64,000 nucleotides of DNA from Xiphydria camelus (taxonomy: Eukaryota > Arthropoda > Insecta > Hymenoptera > Xiphydriidae): positions 21,996,684 through 22,060,683 of the forward strand of contig OY783198.1 of NCBI GenBank assembly GCA_963678675.1, given 5' to 3'. Both the position numbers and the translations under genes were made by a program. Positions 43,075 through 56,219 of the stretch are shown one piece after another. Under the pieces are notes generated by a model. The model worked only from the letters and a program-made list of their open reading frames with translations. It was not told the DNA's origin and ran no database searches. Numbering within the stretch: position 1 is the first letter of the stretch; each line of letters begins with the position of its first letter.

Positions 43075-44308
43075 TCTATCACGCCGAAAATTCCAATCCT
43101 CTTCGTTTAAAAAGGGTGATCACTAAATATCGGGTTAATTGAACTGTGACACTTGACAATTGTCACATGAATCATGCGAGATAAGTCGTGCACTGCGCAA
43201 ATCAAAGGCCTATCCACGAGAGAGTGCGCGTGCGCTCACTTCACGCGACTGCGGTAATTGTCAGTTACGTTGTGCGCGATACGGATTGAATTTTAGGTAT
43301 GAATCTTTTCGAATTAATTATCTAATTAAGAACCTATTACTTTCGATTATACATTAGGATTTTTTGACAGCCTTCGGATAGTTTGCGATCCTTTTCGTAA
43401 ACTAGAATTTTATGTAATTCGAGTTCAAAGTTACGGTCTCCGTGGGTTTCCGGAATCGTCGATTTGAAATTTGAGGTTAAAATTTTGGAATTCAATGGCC
43501 ACGCTAATATGGTGGACGTTTTGAAATAAAACACTGTAAATTTCCGATAGTGTTTGTTATCGCGGTATTTTGGGATCAAATTCCGAATTTGAGTTTTAAA
43601 TCAGTCCGTTTTAGTTTTCCTTTCCTTTCACCATGTAAATACTTAAACCTAAAAGAACGTATTTGCTGGATTATAATTCAGAAGAACGCGTCATCTTTTG
43701 ACTCATTTATTTAAAAACAGTTCACACAAGAGATCTAATATAAACACACGAGAATCATTCAACTACATCATTCATTTATCTATTACGAAGACGATTAAAA
43801 GTAATCTACAATTACGTAATATTCATTGAGAATTAAATATATACAAGAGAGCGATGCGTACAAAAAAGTGTATGAAGAAAAATGATTTTGATTATTTCGC
43901 CGCGTTAGGCCGGTACGGTATGCTGACGATTGAGGCAGCATCGGTGCAATAAATAGAGGATTACTTTAAATGATAGGAAGTGGTACACAGTCGAGTATCG
44001 CATACTAGTCCCGCAACCAAACCCCGAATGACGCGTATGATTTTCCTTCGTACGTTTTTTTAATTTCGTTTCCCGGTAAAATCATACGGAGATTCTGTTA
44101 TTTGTTAATACTACCCGAAGAAACTACGCTAAGGTAATCGCAACCGATCCGCTTGGGTCGTGGTGACGAGCAGCCGTTCGAGTCGGAGTGTAATCGCGTA
44201 TACTCTGTCTCAAAAGGGCTTCAAAAAAATCTATGAACTTCGTGACAAGATTCTTGGCAGTCACGCTGCATTCTAATGCAGCAGATTTAGCGCTAGCGCG
44301 GAGAGATT
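43075..44308. other. Spacer between Hrs 5' end and mucin 3' end
   Basis: No coding exon seen. It should contain the Hrs promoter and 5' UTR and the 3' UTR of the mucin gene. Both genes are on the minus strand. Confidence 0.5.
43706..43711 (-). terminator. Candidate polyadenylation signal for the chitin-binding mucin gene
   Basis: TTTATT on the plus strand gives AATAAA on the minus strand, about 600 bp after the mucin stop at 44309. Sequence match only. Confidence 0.35.
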
Positions 44309-47300
44309 CTAATAAGAGTGCAGCATCCTCGCGGAGAGGTTGTAGTCCTCGACTGGCACCTCCCAGCGGTTCTCCCAGAAGCTATTCTTCTTGTACGTCA
44401 TGTGCGAACACATGGGTAAATTTGTCATTCGCTCGCATCGTCTGGAAACGGACCAGTAGACGAAGTTTGGGGGACACTTGTATAAGTAGCCCTGGAGCGA
44501 TCCTCGCGAATCCCTCTTGCACTTGTAGAAGGCGTTGCTGCAACCTTGCTTGTACGGGAAGTGACCTTCGCCAGGACACAGGGACTTAGATTGCACCTTT
44601 ATCTAAAATTGAAATGAAGATGTCGATGTTAATGCTGGTTGTGACACTGACTTATTCGTGTAAGATTTTAGAACACATTCTCTCAGATTTATTCGATATT
44701 TATCAGATATTTGGCGTAGGTGTACTCACAGGTGGTGCAGAGGACTCTTCCAATCTCCTATAGAATCTGGCGTTGGCTTTCACGCCGTTGCAAGGTTCAG
44801 AGCTTTCCTCTTCCGACAGACACTGAATTTTGTCATTGTCGTATATCATCTTCTCCGGGCAGCTCAGAATTAAGATCTTAATTTCCACGTTGCTCGTCGA
44901 GGTGCACTGGTAGAAGAGATTGCAGTATTTCGGATGACGTCTGAAACCAGTCGGGCAAACGAGAGCGATTTGTTCATCCGTGAGATTTCCAATCGGACAA
45001 GGCGTCATCGATGTCGGTTGATCGGTCGTCGTGGAAATCTGCGTCGTTATTTCGGACGTTCGATCCGTCGTTGTCGCTTCCTGCGACTCCGTCGATGCTT
45101 GTTGACTCTCGGTGGACGTCTGCTCTTGAGACTCTACGGTTGATTGCGTTTGTGATTCAGTCGTTGTCGACTGAGGTTCCGTCGTTGTCGATTGAGATTC
45201 TGTAGTCGTTGGTTGAGATTCAGTCGTCGTCGATTGAAACTCCGTCGTTGTCGACTGAGATTCTGTAGTCGTTGATTGAGATTCAATCGTTGTCGATTGA
45301 GATTCTGTAGTTGTTGGTTGAGATTCCGTCGTTGTGGATTGAGATTCCGTCGTTGTAGATTGAGATTCAGTCGTTGTAGATTGAGATTCTGTAGTCGTTG
45401 ATTGAGATTCAGTCGTTGTCGATTGAGATTCTGTAGTTGTTGGCTGAGATTCCGTCGTTGTGGATTGAGATTCCGTCGTTGTAGATTGAGATTCCGTAGT
45501 TGTCGGTTGAGATTCTGTAGTCGTTGATTGAGATTCCGTAGTTGTCGGTTGAGATTCTGTAGTCGTTGATTGAGATTCCGTAGTCGTCGATTGAGATTCC
45601 GTCGTTGTGGATTGAGATTCCGTAGTCGTTGATGGTGATTCTGTAGTCGTCGACTGAGATTCCGTCGTCGTCGATTGATCCGTTGTATTTTCGCCTGTAG
45701 TCGTTATTGCCTCGGTAGAACTTTCAGTTGTGCTTTCTTCGGTCGTCGTGCTCTCTACACTTTCCGTAGAAGTCGACGTACCCTCGGCTTCCGTCGTGGC
45801 GTTCATAGGTGTCGTGCTTTCGGAACTGTCGATCGTCACAGGTTGCTCCGTTCCCGAAGACGCGCTACCTTCGGTGGTCGATGATTGCGATTGAGAACAA
45901 TCTCTGGGCGGATATACGGATTCGGGATAATTGCAAACATTGATACTGGGGTCGAAAATGGTTCCGTTTGGACAATTGAAATGATAAGTATTGAAACCAT
46001 TTCCATTGTTGACGCAGCGATAGAACTTGGTGCAATCGACTGGATGTGGATAAAATCCTTCGTCGTTACATACTATCGTCGCATTTGGTTTGGGCGTCGC
46101 GCAAGGTGGCACGCTCTGGTCGGTAGATGAAGCGGATTCTGTGCTGGATTCGGTCGAAGTCGATTCTGACGATGCGGAGGACGAATTTTCGGAATTAGAT
46201 TCGGTGGAACTCGATTCCGAAGATTCGGAAGAAGACGTACTCTCGGAACTGGAATCCGTGGGCATTGAAATTTCCGTGGGAGTGGGCGAGGTGGGCGAGG
46301 TGGGCTGTTTGCCGCTATCGATAGGGGTGGAGGGTGTACCGGTGTTTTCTCGGGTGGTACTCAACAATGGTGAGGAGGAGATTTGCGAATCGGTGGACGA
46401 TAATCTAGTAGTCGACGTGCTCGGTTTCGTGGTCTGCTCGACCTCAGTGGTACCTCCCTTGCAAGAGGACACCTGACCGATGTGATTACAAGCCTCGATC
46501 GCCTGATCCCAAGCAGTACCCGCACCGCATTTAAATTCGTATTTCATGAATTTAGAACCTTCGCCGACGCAGCGATAGAATTTGCGACAATCTTGTGGAT
46601 CGGGGAAGAATCCTTCTTCGGTGCAAGTACCCGAAGATCCTGGAGTTCCCGGCGTACCTGGGGAGCCTGGCGTGCCGGGAGTACCAGGAGTTCCTGGAGA
46701 CCCCGGGTTGCCAGGACTGCCTGGAGATCCTGGAGACGCTGGTGTACCAGGCGTTCCTGGGAATCCCGGGGTACCGGGTGTACCAGGAGTTCCTGGAGAT
46801 CCTGGCGTGCCGGGACTGGCAGGGATGCCTGGAGATCCTGGAGTCCCCGGAGTACCGGGAGTTTCTGGCGTTCCTGGAGTGCCCGGTGTAGCTGGAGTAC
46901 CTGGGGATCCTGGAGTGCCGGGAGTACCGGAGGTTCCTGGCGAACCCGGAGTGCCGGGTATAGCAGGGACGCCGGGGGTACCGGGAGTTCCTGGTGTTCC
47001 CGGAGTGCCAGGTGTAGCTGGTGTGCCTGGAGATCCTGGAGTGCCGGGAGTTCCTGGCGACCCTGGAGTGCCGGGTATAGCAGGGACGCCGGGGGTACCG
47101 GGAGTTCCTGGTGTTCCCGGAGTGCCAGGTGTAGCTGGTGTGCCTGGAGATCCTGGAGTGCCGGGAGTACCGGGAGTTTCTGGCGTTCCTGGAGTGCCCG
47201 GTGTAGCTGGTGTACCTGGGGATCCTGGAGTGCCGGGAGTACCGGAGGTTCCTGGCGAACCCGGAGTGCCGGGTATAGCAGGGACGCCGGGGGTACCGGG

Positions 47301-50117
47301 AGTTCCTGGTGTTCCCGGAGTGCCAGGTGTAGCTGGTGTGCCTGGAGATCCTGGAGTGCCGGGAGTTCCTGGCGACCCTGGAGTGCCGGGTATAGCAGGG
47401 GTGCCAGGGGTACCGGGAGTTCCTGGTGTTCCCGGAGTGCCAGGTGTAGCTGATGTGCCGGGAGATCCTGGAGTGCCGGGAGTTCCTGGCGAACCCGGAG
47501 TGCCGGGTAAAGCAGGGGTGCCGGGAGTACCGGGAGTTTCTGGTGATCCTGGAGTGCCAGGCGTTCCAGGTGTTCCGGGAATACCATTAGCACCAGTAGC
47601 CCCTGTAGTCCCCGAATCGCCGGGTTCACCAGGAGCTCCAGGGGATCCCGGTCTGCCAGGTGTACCGGGAGTTCCCGGTGACCCTGCGGCGCCTGGTTCA
47701 GCAACAGTTCCTGGAGATCCTGGAGAGCCAGATGTACCGGGAGTTCCTGGTGATCCTGCGGAGCCTGGTTTAGCAGGAGTTCCTGGAGTTCCTGGAGTGC
47801 CAGGTGTACCGGGAGTTCCAGGCGTTCCTGGTTTTCCAGGTTTACCAGGATCCCCAGGCGGTCCTGGTCGGCCAGGTGTACCAGGAGTTCCAGGCGTTTC
47901 TGGTTGACCAGTTGTACCGGGAGTACCAGGCGTTCCTGGTCGGCCAGGTGTACCAGGAGTTCCAGGTGTTCCTGGTCGGTCAGGTGTACCAGGAGTTCCA
48001 GGCGTTTCTGGTCGGCCAGTTGTATCGGGAATTCCAGATGGTTCTGGTCGGCCAGGTCTACCGGGAATTCCTGCTTGGCCATCTATACCGGGCAGTCCAG
48101 GTTTTCCTGCTTGGCCAGGTGTACCGGGTGTTCCCGGAGCTCCTGGTCCGTTAGGAGTACCGGGCGTTCCAGGACCACCGGGCGTTCCAGGGGTACCGGG
48201 CGTTCCAGGAGTACCGGGCGTTCCAGGAGTACCGGGTGTTCCAGGAGTGCCGCCGACTCCTGGAGTTCCCGGAGTACCGGGTGTTCCCGGTGTTCCTGGA
48301 GTCCCCGGCAGGCCGGGTCTACCGGGAGTTCCAGGAGATCCCGGTGTGCCAGTATTACCACTAGTTCCTGGAGATCCTGGCGTGCCAGGAGGACTAAGAC
48401 TTCCCGGTGAACCAGGTTGACCGTTTGGATCTCCCGGCTGTCCAGGTTGACCATTGGGATCTCCCGGCTGTCCGGGTTGACCATTCGGATCTCCCGGCTG
48501 TCCAGGTTGACCATTGGGATCTCCCGGCTGTCCAGGTTGACCATTATCTCCCGGCTGTCCAGGTTGACCGTTGGGATCTCCCGGCTGTCCAGGTTGACCA
48601 TTGGGATCTCCCGGCTGTCCGGGTTGACCATTCGGATCTCCCGGCTGTCCAGGTTGACCGTTGGGATCTCCCGGTTGACCAGGTTGTCCAGGAGGGCCTG
48701 AATCACCGTTCCATTGTCCTCCATTGTCTCCTGTATTGCCGTCCCATTGACCACCGTTATCACCAGTATCACCATTCCATTGACCACTGTTGTCTCCGGT
48801 ATCGCCATTCCATTGTCCGTTGTTATCCGTCCCATTTGTATCCTGCAGTCCTCCCTTGCAATCTTCTCGCGACACGGCCCAAGCGTGATTACACCCCTGA
48901 ATCATCGGATCCCAAACAGTTCCGGGTCCGCAAGAAAATTCGTATCTCGTAAACGACCCTCTTCCATCATCGACGCATCTGTAGAACTTGGTGCAGTCTC
49001 GAGGATCCGATAGAAAACCTTCCGCGCTGCACCGCGCTTCGCCTTTGTTGCCACTGGGCGCCTGAGTAGGCGTTATTGTACTCGTAGTCACCGGTGCTCT
49101 CGTTGTCGTCGTTCTCCGTGTCGTCGTAGTCGAAGGACGCGTCGTTGTTTGCGCTTCCGTTGTCGTCGTAGCGGACGGCGTGTTCGAAGTCGGATCTTGC
49201 TCCACATTTTGCCAGCTGGAATCTATCTCATTTTTCATCTCCTCGCCGCCGCATTCTGGCCTCCCGCTGTTACCGGGATGAGTACAGATATCACCCTTGC
49301 TCTTCGAATAGACGGTACCGGGACCGCACTGGAATTTGAAGGGTGTAAGCGGTCCGCCGTTGCCCCAATCGACGCATCTGTAATAGACTTTGCAGTCGTA
49401 AGGATCGGGATGGTATCCTTCCTCCGCGCACATGAAAGGCGCGTTTGCACGCGATTGGTAGTGGTGAACTTGATTATCGTGTATGTAGTATCCTGTAACG
49501 CAATGCATTTGATTAATCGCTCCATAAGATTTCCAATAAAGGGAACATAAATTTCGAGTCTTCTTATTTTTGCGAATAAAGAGAAGCTGGATAGCGCGGT
49601 AAATTTAACATTTCAAGACGAATAAGGGCGCGCTCGACTTCTAGTTAACGAAGGTAGCCGTGCGGATGCGTCTTCGAAACCAGTTTGACAACAACAACCA
49701 CCGGAAAACATTCTCGTCCCGCAACCTCGATCGACAGAGACAGTCGCGCACATCGCGAGTGCATTCTGCACGCGTCTCACGCACTTCGGAGCCCGTAATT
49801 GGCTCGTTTTGCGACGGATGCCTTCGGTGGCAGAATGCTTTCGACGATCTCCTGATTAAAGGGGTGCGATGTGAACAAAAATAGGGTGGCTTTATCGGAT
49901 GAAAAAAACCGGGCCCATATCCAATGGTGACAATTATTTTCTACACAACTGAAGTCATGATTTCTTCCTCCAGTCGAAAAATGCAACGGATCCAGCGGAG
50001 TTTCCATTTACGGAGAAACCAGAAGAACGATCTGTGCCTCGACTCACCGCTCGCCTCGATCCTCGCCACCGTCAGCGTCGCCAAGACGCCCAGCGTCCAG
50101 AGACGTCCTTCCCGCAT
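44309..50117 (-). CDS. Secreted chitin-binding mucin: six peritrophin-A domains, collagen-like Gly-X-Y block, Thr/Ser mucin repeat; 1708 aa
   Basis: Coding exons on the minus strand are 50048-50117, 44730-49492 and 44309-44602 (5127 nt). Exon 1 encodes a signal peptide ([20 protein letters not shown]). Six six-cysteine CBM14/peritrophin-A modules start at about residues 45, 178, 980, 1165, 1536 and 1620. Between modules 2 and 3 lie Asn/Gly/Trp repeats (about 255-288), nine or so units of [10 protein letters not shown] (about 288-385), and a Gly-X-Y block dominated by GTP, GSP and ATP triplets up to about 975. Between modules 4 and 5 is a Thr/Ser/Glu region with about 25 copies of TTTESQS (residues 1298-1475), a likely O-glycosylation region. 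Known peritrophin-A domains bind chitin in peritrophic matrix or cuticle, so an extracellular structural role is likely. Exon 2 is 4.8 kb without an intron. I cannot assign an orthologue; the collagen-like insert is unusual for the family. Confidence 0.9.
45160..45680 (-). repeat. 21-bp coding minisatellite (TTTESQS repeat)
   Basis: About 25 tandem 21-bp units encode the mucin repeat TTTESQS, with variants [28 protein letters not shown] and TTTEPQS. Third-position differences between units show that the array is not a very recent single expansion. Copy number is likely to vary between individuals and to be misassembled by short reads. Confidence 0.9.
46861..47490 (-). repeat. 315-bp tandem duplication inside the collagen-like block
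   Basis: The segment around accggaggttcctggcgaac starts at 46926 and recurs at 47241, a 315-bp (105-codon) offset. Surrounding sequence is nearly identical over the unit. The frame is kept. This marks a recent in-frame expansion of the Gly-X-Y region. Confidence 0.8.
48410..48690 (-). repeat. 30-bp coding minisatellite ([10 protein letters not shown])
   Basis: About nine tandem units of 30 bp encode [10 protein letters not shown]; one unit is 27 bp and lacks the Pro before Asn. Each unit has three Gly-X-Y triplets plus one extra Asn, so the triplet register breaks every ten residues. Confidence 0.9.
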
Positions 50118-50137
50118 GACGGTAGTATCGCGATGCG

Positions 50138-50152
50138 CCTGCAAATAGAAGA
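50138..50152 (-). other. Probable 5'-UTR splice acceptor of the mucin gene
   Basis: On the minus strand CTCTTCTATTTGCAG ends just before position 50138, which is 21 nt upstream of the start codon at 50117. The pyrimidine tract and CAG make a good acceptor, so the start-codon exon is probably 50048-50138 and a non-coding first exon lies further upstream (higher coordinates). The donor was not identified. Confidence 0.5.
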
Positions 50153-51334
50153 GCATAGATCGACGAGTGAGAAACAGGATCGACAGCAGGTACCATTCGA
50201 ATTGCGCGACTCCGCGGTATCTTTCGGCATCGCTCGTTCGCCCGTCGAACCGTTAAAAACAATTAACTCAACAATACGCGTTTCTCCGCTCTTCGTCTGG
50301 CGATGTATCGTCGATCCCGATTCGAAAACCGCGTCATTGTTGCGCCACAGTCGTCGTCCCATCGCGAGGGACGACGAACCGGCGTTGTTATATCCGCAGA
50401 TTACCATCGACGAGCGATCTGGAATTTCCTTCGTCGCGGACGCCCGTATCAAACGCGCCTCGGGCCGATCAGACCCGTTATCGGACGATTCGAATCAGTC
50501 CGCCGGGGAGAAAAAAGCAAGCGCTACACGCGGATCGCGCGAAGCCGTTGCAATCGAAGCTCGAATCGATCCGATCGAGACGCGAGATCCTCCGACGTCC
50601 ACCCGACGCGTACGTATTCCGGCGGGTCGAGAGAGGTTCGACGCACCGCGCCGCACGCGTTAGAATAGCCCGGTTGGTTCCGCGATTGTCCGATACATTT
50701 CTTCCGCGATTTCTCCAACCTCCGCACGGCGAGCACGTGGCTCCTCTGATTTGCAACGGGGAGGCGAGCGTTACAGAGACGACTTTGAATTCCTCGGGCT
50801 CGAAAAAAGGACGAGATAGGAAGGATTCTCCTCCCGAGTCGTGGTTACGTGTGTCGGCACAAAAAATCGATCGGGTGCGGAACATATTTCCAGATGAATT
50901 CGTACATAGCTCGTTCGCTATGGTAGGATCCGCAAGGGGCGAAAAAAAATTGATAAATCTTTATCCGCTCGTCTTCATTGTGCTTTTTTTTTTTTGATTT
51001 CGCGGTACACCGCAAGCTGCGCCTCCCTCGTTTTGTTCACGGCTCGCGCGAGAAAAAGCGTATTCGACCGCGGAAACCGGGAATCAGAATCGGCGGAGGA
51101 GTCACCGAGCGGCGCGAGGGATTCCGCGCCGATAAATATTTAGCGAAGCGCGCGCCTACGCCACGGCCTACGCGACGTGACGCAACGCGCCGATAGGCAA
51201 TGGAACGTCCGCGCGTGTTTTCTGAAATTTGAATTCCGCATAATGGCTTCCCGATAAGCGGACAGTCTCGCGCTCGACAGTTACTCTTGCGTGCCGGTTG
51301 GCCGATCGCCAGGCGGCAAAAATTCCTCGATATC

Positions 51335-51340
<6 letters not shown>

Positions 51341-51375
<35 letters not shown>
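51341..51375. repeat. (GA)n microsatellite
   Basis: Uninterrupted GA dinucleotide run of about 17 units. Confidence 0.92.
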
Positions 51376-51376
<1 letters not shown>

Positions 51377-53639
51377 CTCGTGGAAGCAGGGGATTCTAAC
51401 TGTCTCCGTTGACCCAACGGGTCAACAACATTGCTTCACGGCTGGATCGAGCCGATTCGATTTTTCGGCGACGATCGATCGCCTCCATTATTCAATAATG
51501 TTCCAGGAGCGGAGAGTTCACCGTTCCGCGGTCGCGATAAGCGCGACGAATCGGCGGTCCGTTCCGGAAAAAAATCTCGGTCAAACGTTGGGCGGCGCTG
51601 CTTGTGTGTGGGAAGGTGATGCCATTATCCCCTCGCCGCGGGTACAGTTATACAACGCGCGGGCAAGTAAGAGGCGACATCGATCCCCGAGGATCGGTAT
51701 GCGGCGTTCGCGTGGCGATCTTCGGCGGGGGATCGGAAATGTGGTCGCTCCGCGAGTCGAATCGTTAATTTTCTCGGGTGATAAAGATAAGCCAGGGTTT
51801 TTTTCTCGTCGCTGTCCCCGCCAAGCGAGTATCGAGTGGACCGGTGTTCGCCATTTGAATAAAGGATAAGTGGACGAGAGGAATTCGCGCGGAACGCGGT
51901 GTGCTTAATTGGGAAGAAGCGAGCTGTAGAACGAAAGGGACGTTAAATTGGAGGCATATTTTTTTCGGCAATATTTCGAGCAATATTTACTAGTTTTTTT
52001 GGTATGATTTTTCAGTGCATAAATATAGCGCGAAGCTTCCCGACGAGTAGCATAATGTTATGCCACCGATTCGCTGTACCGTAGAAAAAAAATTTAAAGG
52101 AACACTACATCACCCGGTAGCGTTAATTACGCTGCTATTAAGAGTATTTATTACAAGCGCGAGTGCTAAAGTCCATTGTTCCCGGTATAGCCGCGCGAGG
52201 CTGGTTTCTCGCTTGTTTACTCCCGCTTGCATAAACGGGAGTAGTTAATCTCCCGCGGCCTACAACTAGGAACGAAAGATATGCAATAGCAAACCGGTGC
52301 GGCGCGCGAGCTCGAGAGGGAAAGAGGTGAGCGCATCTCGCTTCAGACGTGCTTTCTCCGCGCAGAAAGCGGAGCTTACGCAATCGCTGTCTCGGTAGCG
52401 AGTTTCAGGTTCAATGTCAGGGTCGTCACGTCGTCTCCAGGTATTTATATAAAACGTTGCTCGTGGGATATTGTATCGGACGTTATACACATTTGGATGG
52501 AGTCTAAATTACATAATTCGGTTCTCCAGTTAATTTTTGTTTTATTTCAGATCAAACAAATTAGGACAAAATTAACGACCACTTATTTTTTTCATTTTTC
52601 ATTCTCAGCCTTATCAGAGCCGGAAAACGGTATTTTGAAATGCAGCTACGTAATAGTGTTGTGTAGGTAAGTCTTCTGTCTCTCTCGCTCTCGTTGCTTA
52701 ACATAAGTGCATCTCTCATGGCTGTTCGACAATGTCATAACACAGCAGAGAGACACGCGCTTACAACTTCGCGACTAATTAATTTCTCTGATATTTTCTT
52801 CTTTGTGCGACATCGAATATGTGTACGGATTACGAATTGAATTAAAAAATATGACTATATTTTACGCTATAACCGAATTATCAGATTTGGATAAAATTGC
52901 GACGAAGCGAGAGAAATTTCGCGTAACGAGAGAGGCACTGATCTATATTTATCATTAGCCGAAAACGTCACACGTGCAGCCGATGACGTTGGTTTGATCG
53001 ATGAATGAAACATTTCGTACAGATCCTACGACGAGGCCCCGTTCGCACGAAAACCAACGTCCGAATACAAATCGAAGTTCGCCGTGGCACACGGAGACCC
53101 GTCCTCATTGTAATTCTGCACGCGACCCCCCGCGAGGTGCTCGTAATGTCGACCGTAATTGCCCGCGTCAAAGTCGCTCGCGTTCTCGCGCGGCCACGGT
53201 TAGGCGATCGTTATCGGTGGCGTCTCGACAAATCGACGTTCGATTCGCGGCTCTCGATCGACGAATTTCTTTTTCTCCTCCTCGCATTTTTCTCTCTCGA
53301 CATTTCCAGAGCGTCCCCCTTCTCCTCTCCAAATATCCGCCGGCTTTTTCGAAGGATCGTATGGCGCGCAGATTATGGCGAGAAAAAAATTCTATGGAGT
53401 TAACGGTGCCCGTATAACGACCGGATCTAACGACTAAATTCAATTACACTCCCGATGGTGTACACGGCGTGGCGATGAGACCTCTATCAATGCCGCAACC
53501 TTCACGGTTCGTCTGTACGCGTAACAACGGGCGAAGCGATTTTCCGACTCGTACCGTGAAATCTCCGGTTTGACGGGGATCGAAAATTTGCCGGATATCA
53601 AAGCGTTCTGTACCCGCACGACATATTTTTTGGAAGGAG

Positions 53640-53904
53640 TACACCGAGAAGAATAACCCGGTCGATCTAACCAAAATCCTGGGGACTATAACCAAACCGT
53701 TTGGTGAAATATGGATCCCCCGTCTGTTTGATCAGACTGACCATTTTTTTCATCAGAATAACCAGACATGCAGTTGGAATAACTAAACACGTAGTTAAGA
53801 TAACTAAGTATTTGGTTCAATTTACTAGTATTTTCGATAAAATGACTCAACTCGTTTAACCAGATGCGTTTTGTCATTTTAATCGTGTCATTTTTCTCAG
53901 TGTA
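53640..53904. mobile_element. Inverted-repeat element (MITE-like), 265 bp
   Basis: The left end TACACCGAGAAGAATAAC matches the reverse complement of the right end, TACACTGAGAAAAATGAC, over 18 bp with three differences. The interior has many short repeats of the type AACTAAG, AACCAAA and AACCAGA. There is no open frame of note. The ends match those at 17106 and 19322. Confidence 0.6.
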
Positions 53905-56219
53905 GATCAATAATTCCTCACAGCCTCTCGAGCCTATTCGTCACCTATTCGTCTTCTTCGACTAGGATCGCATCCTGCCCCGACTTCGGAGGCGGATTAT
54001 TGTCGCAAAATTGCGATCGTCAGATTTTCGGGCGACTCGTAAAATGAAAAAAGTGGAAACGGCTGCGCGCCGGAGGATTCGCGCGTTTATAAACTTTACG
54101 ACGCGCAATCGCGATTCTGGATCCTGGAGGCGGGAATGCGACGACCACCTCGCTCTCGGAATACCATCAGGGGGCAAAGAACGAACGCGGACGGGTCGTC
54201 GAGAGCGGCGCTCGAGAGAGAGATTTATTTATAACTCGCGATTCGCGATCGTGCGACGACCACCACCTGTTCGATCGGTCGGCGCCGGTGTCTTGGAAAA
54301 TTTCAACGTGGTCGAAAATGCGCCGATTTTTTTGCGATCGGGTCATTCTCACGCTACACTCGCGGTGGGGCAAAAAGTGAGTGCAGAAGAAGCGTAAAAA
54401 TTCCTCGGTCACTTGCGCGGCGACATCTGACAACGGCTGTACAATTCGGTCACAAATTCCGACACGAAGACGAGATCCAGCGAGATTTACTGTAACTTTT
54501 ATGGTAGCCAAGAACGCGCGGGTGATCTTTCGCTCGCTCGTCTCGTGTACCACCTCGTATGGGAGTTTCTTACGAAAATCTGTTATTCGACACTGAAAAA
54601 CGTTTTATTCCAAACTTAGCAAAATGTACCATTTACAGACTTCTTTTCTCCACTAATTCGATGAAATCACTTAAAAAGCGATTGTCCCAAAAAGGAATTA
54701 TATCTTTCTCGCGGAAATAATTCAACCCGCGCGCGTTAAAATTTCTCTTCAGCAGCGTCACGATCGGCCGCGAGAGAACGACGCGTCCCACGTAATACGA
54801 TCGGCGATTATCCGCGTGGATATGTCTGCGCGTACACGAGTGCGTCCTAAAAACGATTTTGAAAATCATCTCCATACGTAATACGGCGGGAGATATTTCG
54901 CGCGACATTGATTATACGTTTGCTTCCGCTCGAAAAACTGAATCAGCGTAAGTACAAAGATAGCCGATCTCTCTTTTTATTTCTGCACACGAGTATCCGG
55001 AATATCGCCGCGACGATCCCACGCGATTCTCTCACATCGCGCGCTTCTTGCGCGCTCGCAAAATTACAGCGTCCGCGGTAAACGTCGAGCGGATCTCCTT
55101 CCGCGGCGCAGGATCACCCGCGCGGACGATTGCCCGGGTTCAAGGCCGCCGGAAGTCGTACATTTGAAAGAATCGGCGCTGATCCGTACCTCTTCGACGC
55201 CGATGAAGCGTCGTCGTCGTCGCGATGCCAACGCGCCGGTTCTTTGTCGGAGAGAAGGGGGGTCGTCGACCGCGATCGTTTCCCGATTATTTCCACCGTT
55301 CCGGCCCGATGTCGAGACGCCCGGCGTGACGTCATCCCGTTCGAAAACACCCGACGAAACGAGAGAGGCGTCGCGCGGAGAGGCTCTGCATCTACACACC
55401 GCCAAAGGGCGAGCCGCGAATCTACTTCGATGTCGATTCCAGGCGCGTCGTCGAAATAGCGCTCGGCTTACGACGCGGAATTCCATCAGACGAGATTCCG
55501 GATATCGAAACGAAAACGAATGGATTCGATTGTCATCGCGTGCGAATCTACGCTCGATTGTTTTATCGACGGAGATTAATGTCCTCGATGAATAATGGGA
55601 GAGATTTCGTGCGCGCCGCTCGTCCTGCGGCTCCTTCGCGGGAAATAATTCGGCTCGGGTGATATAATACGGATACGATTTCCTGAAAACCTTCGAGGTA
55701 CATCTTCGACCGGTTAACCTTAGATGGGCCGTTTCCTGAATCAGCCTATGGAAATTGTGTCGAAATTAGAGATGATTCTGCGAGGCTGGGCGATAGACGA
55801 TTGCCCCTTCCCATCCCATAACTTTCGGAGAAGGTCTGATGCAAAAAATTGCTTACCGAAATAGATACTTTGTAAACAACGTCATTGGCTATAATCGGAA
55901 TGAGTGTATCGATGAAACTTCGTCATTTCGCTGTTTCGTTTCGAAATTATGAATAATTTAATGACGAAGGGACGACCCCTTCCCCTTCCCATCGTGTTTA
56001 TACTCTCGAACGAGGATTTCCTCGTCAAACGTATCGTCCTTCGGAATAAAACGCACGTAAGCCCGCGTGTCATCGATGATCGGATCGTTACACTCGCAGG
56101 AACGCCAGAGAGAATTCCCCGCGCGGGGAATAGCTTCGAAATGAAAAATCGTTAGAGGACGCGCACCGACGAGGAGGATCGCTCCTCTCCGTCCGAGCGC
56201 GGTAGTCGTCCTCTCGCTC

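Larger units (their letters stand above)
50153..56219. other. Gene-poor stretch upstream of the mucin gene
   Basis: No supported coding exon, tRNA or other RNA gene. It probably includes the mucin promoter and a non-coding first exon. CpG-rich open frames on both strands lack domain features. It contains a GA microsatellite and one MITE, listed separately. Confidence 0.4.

Noticed and set aside
46582..47907. 441-codon plus-strand open frame as a second collagen-like gene
   Set aside because: It is the antisense of the mucin exon and follows from the symmetry of the repeat codons; it has no signal peptide and no flanking domains.
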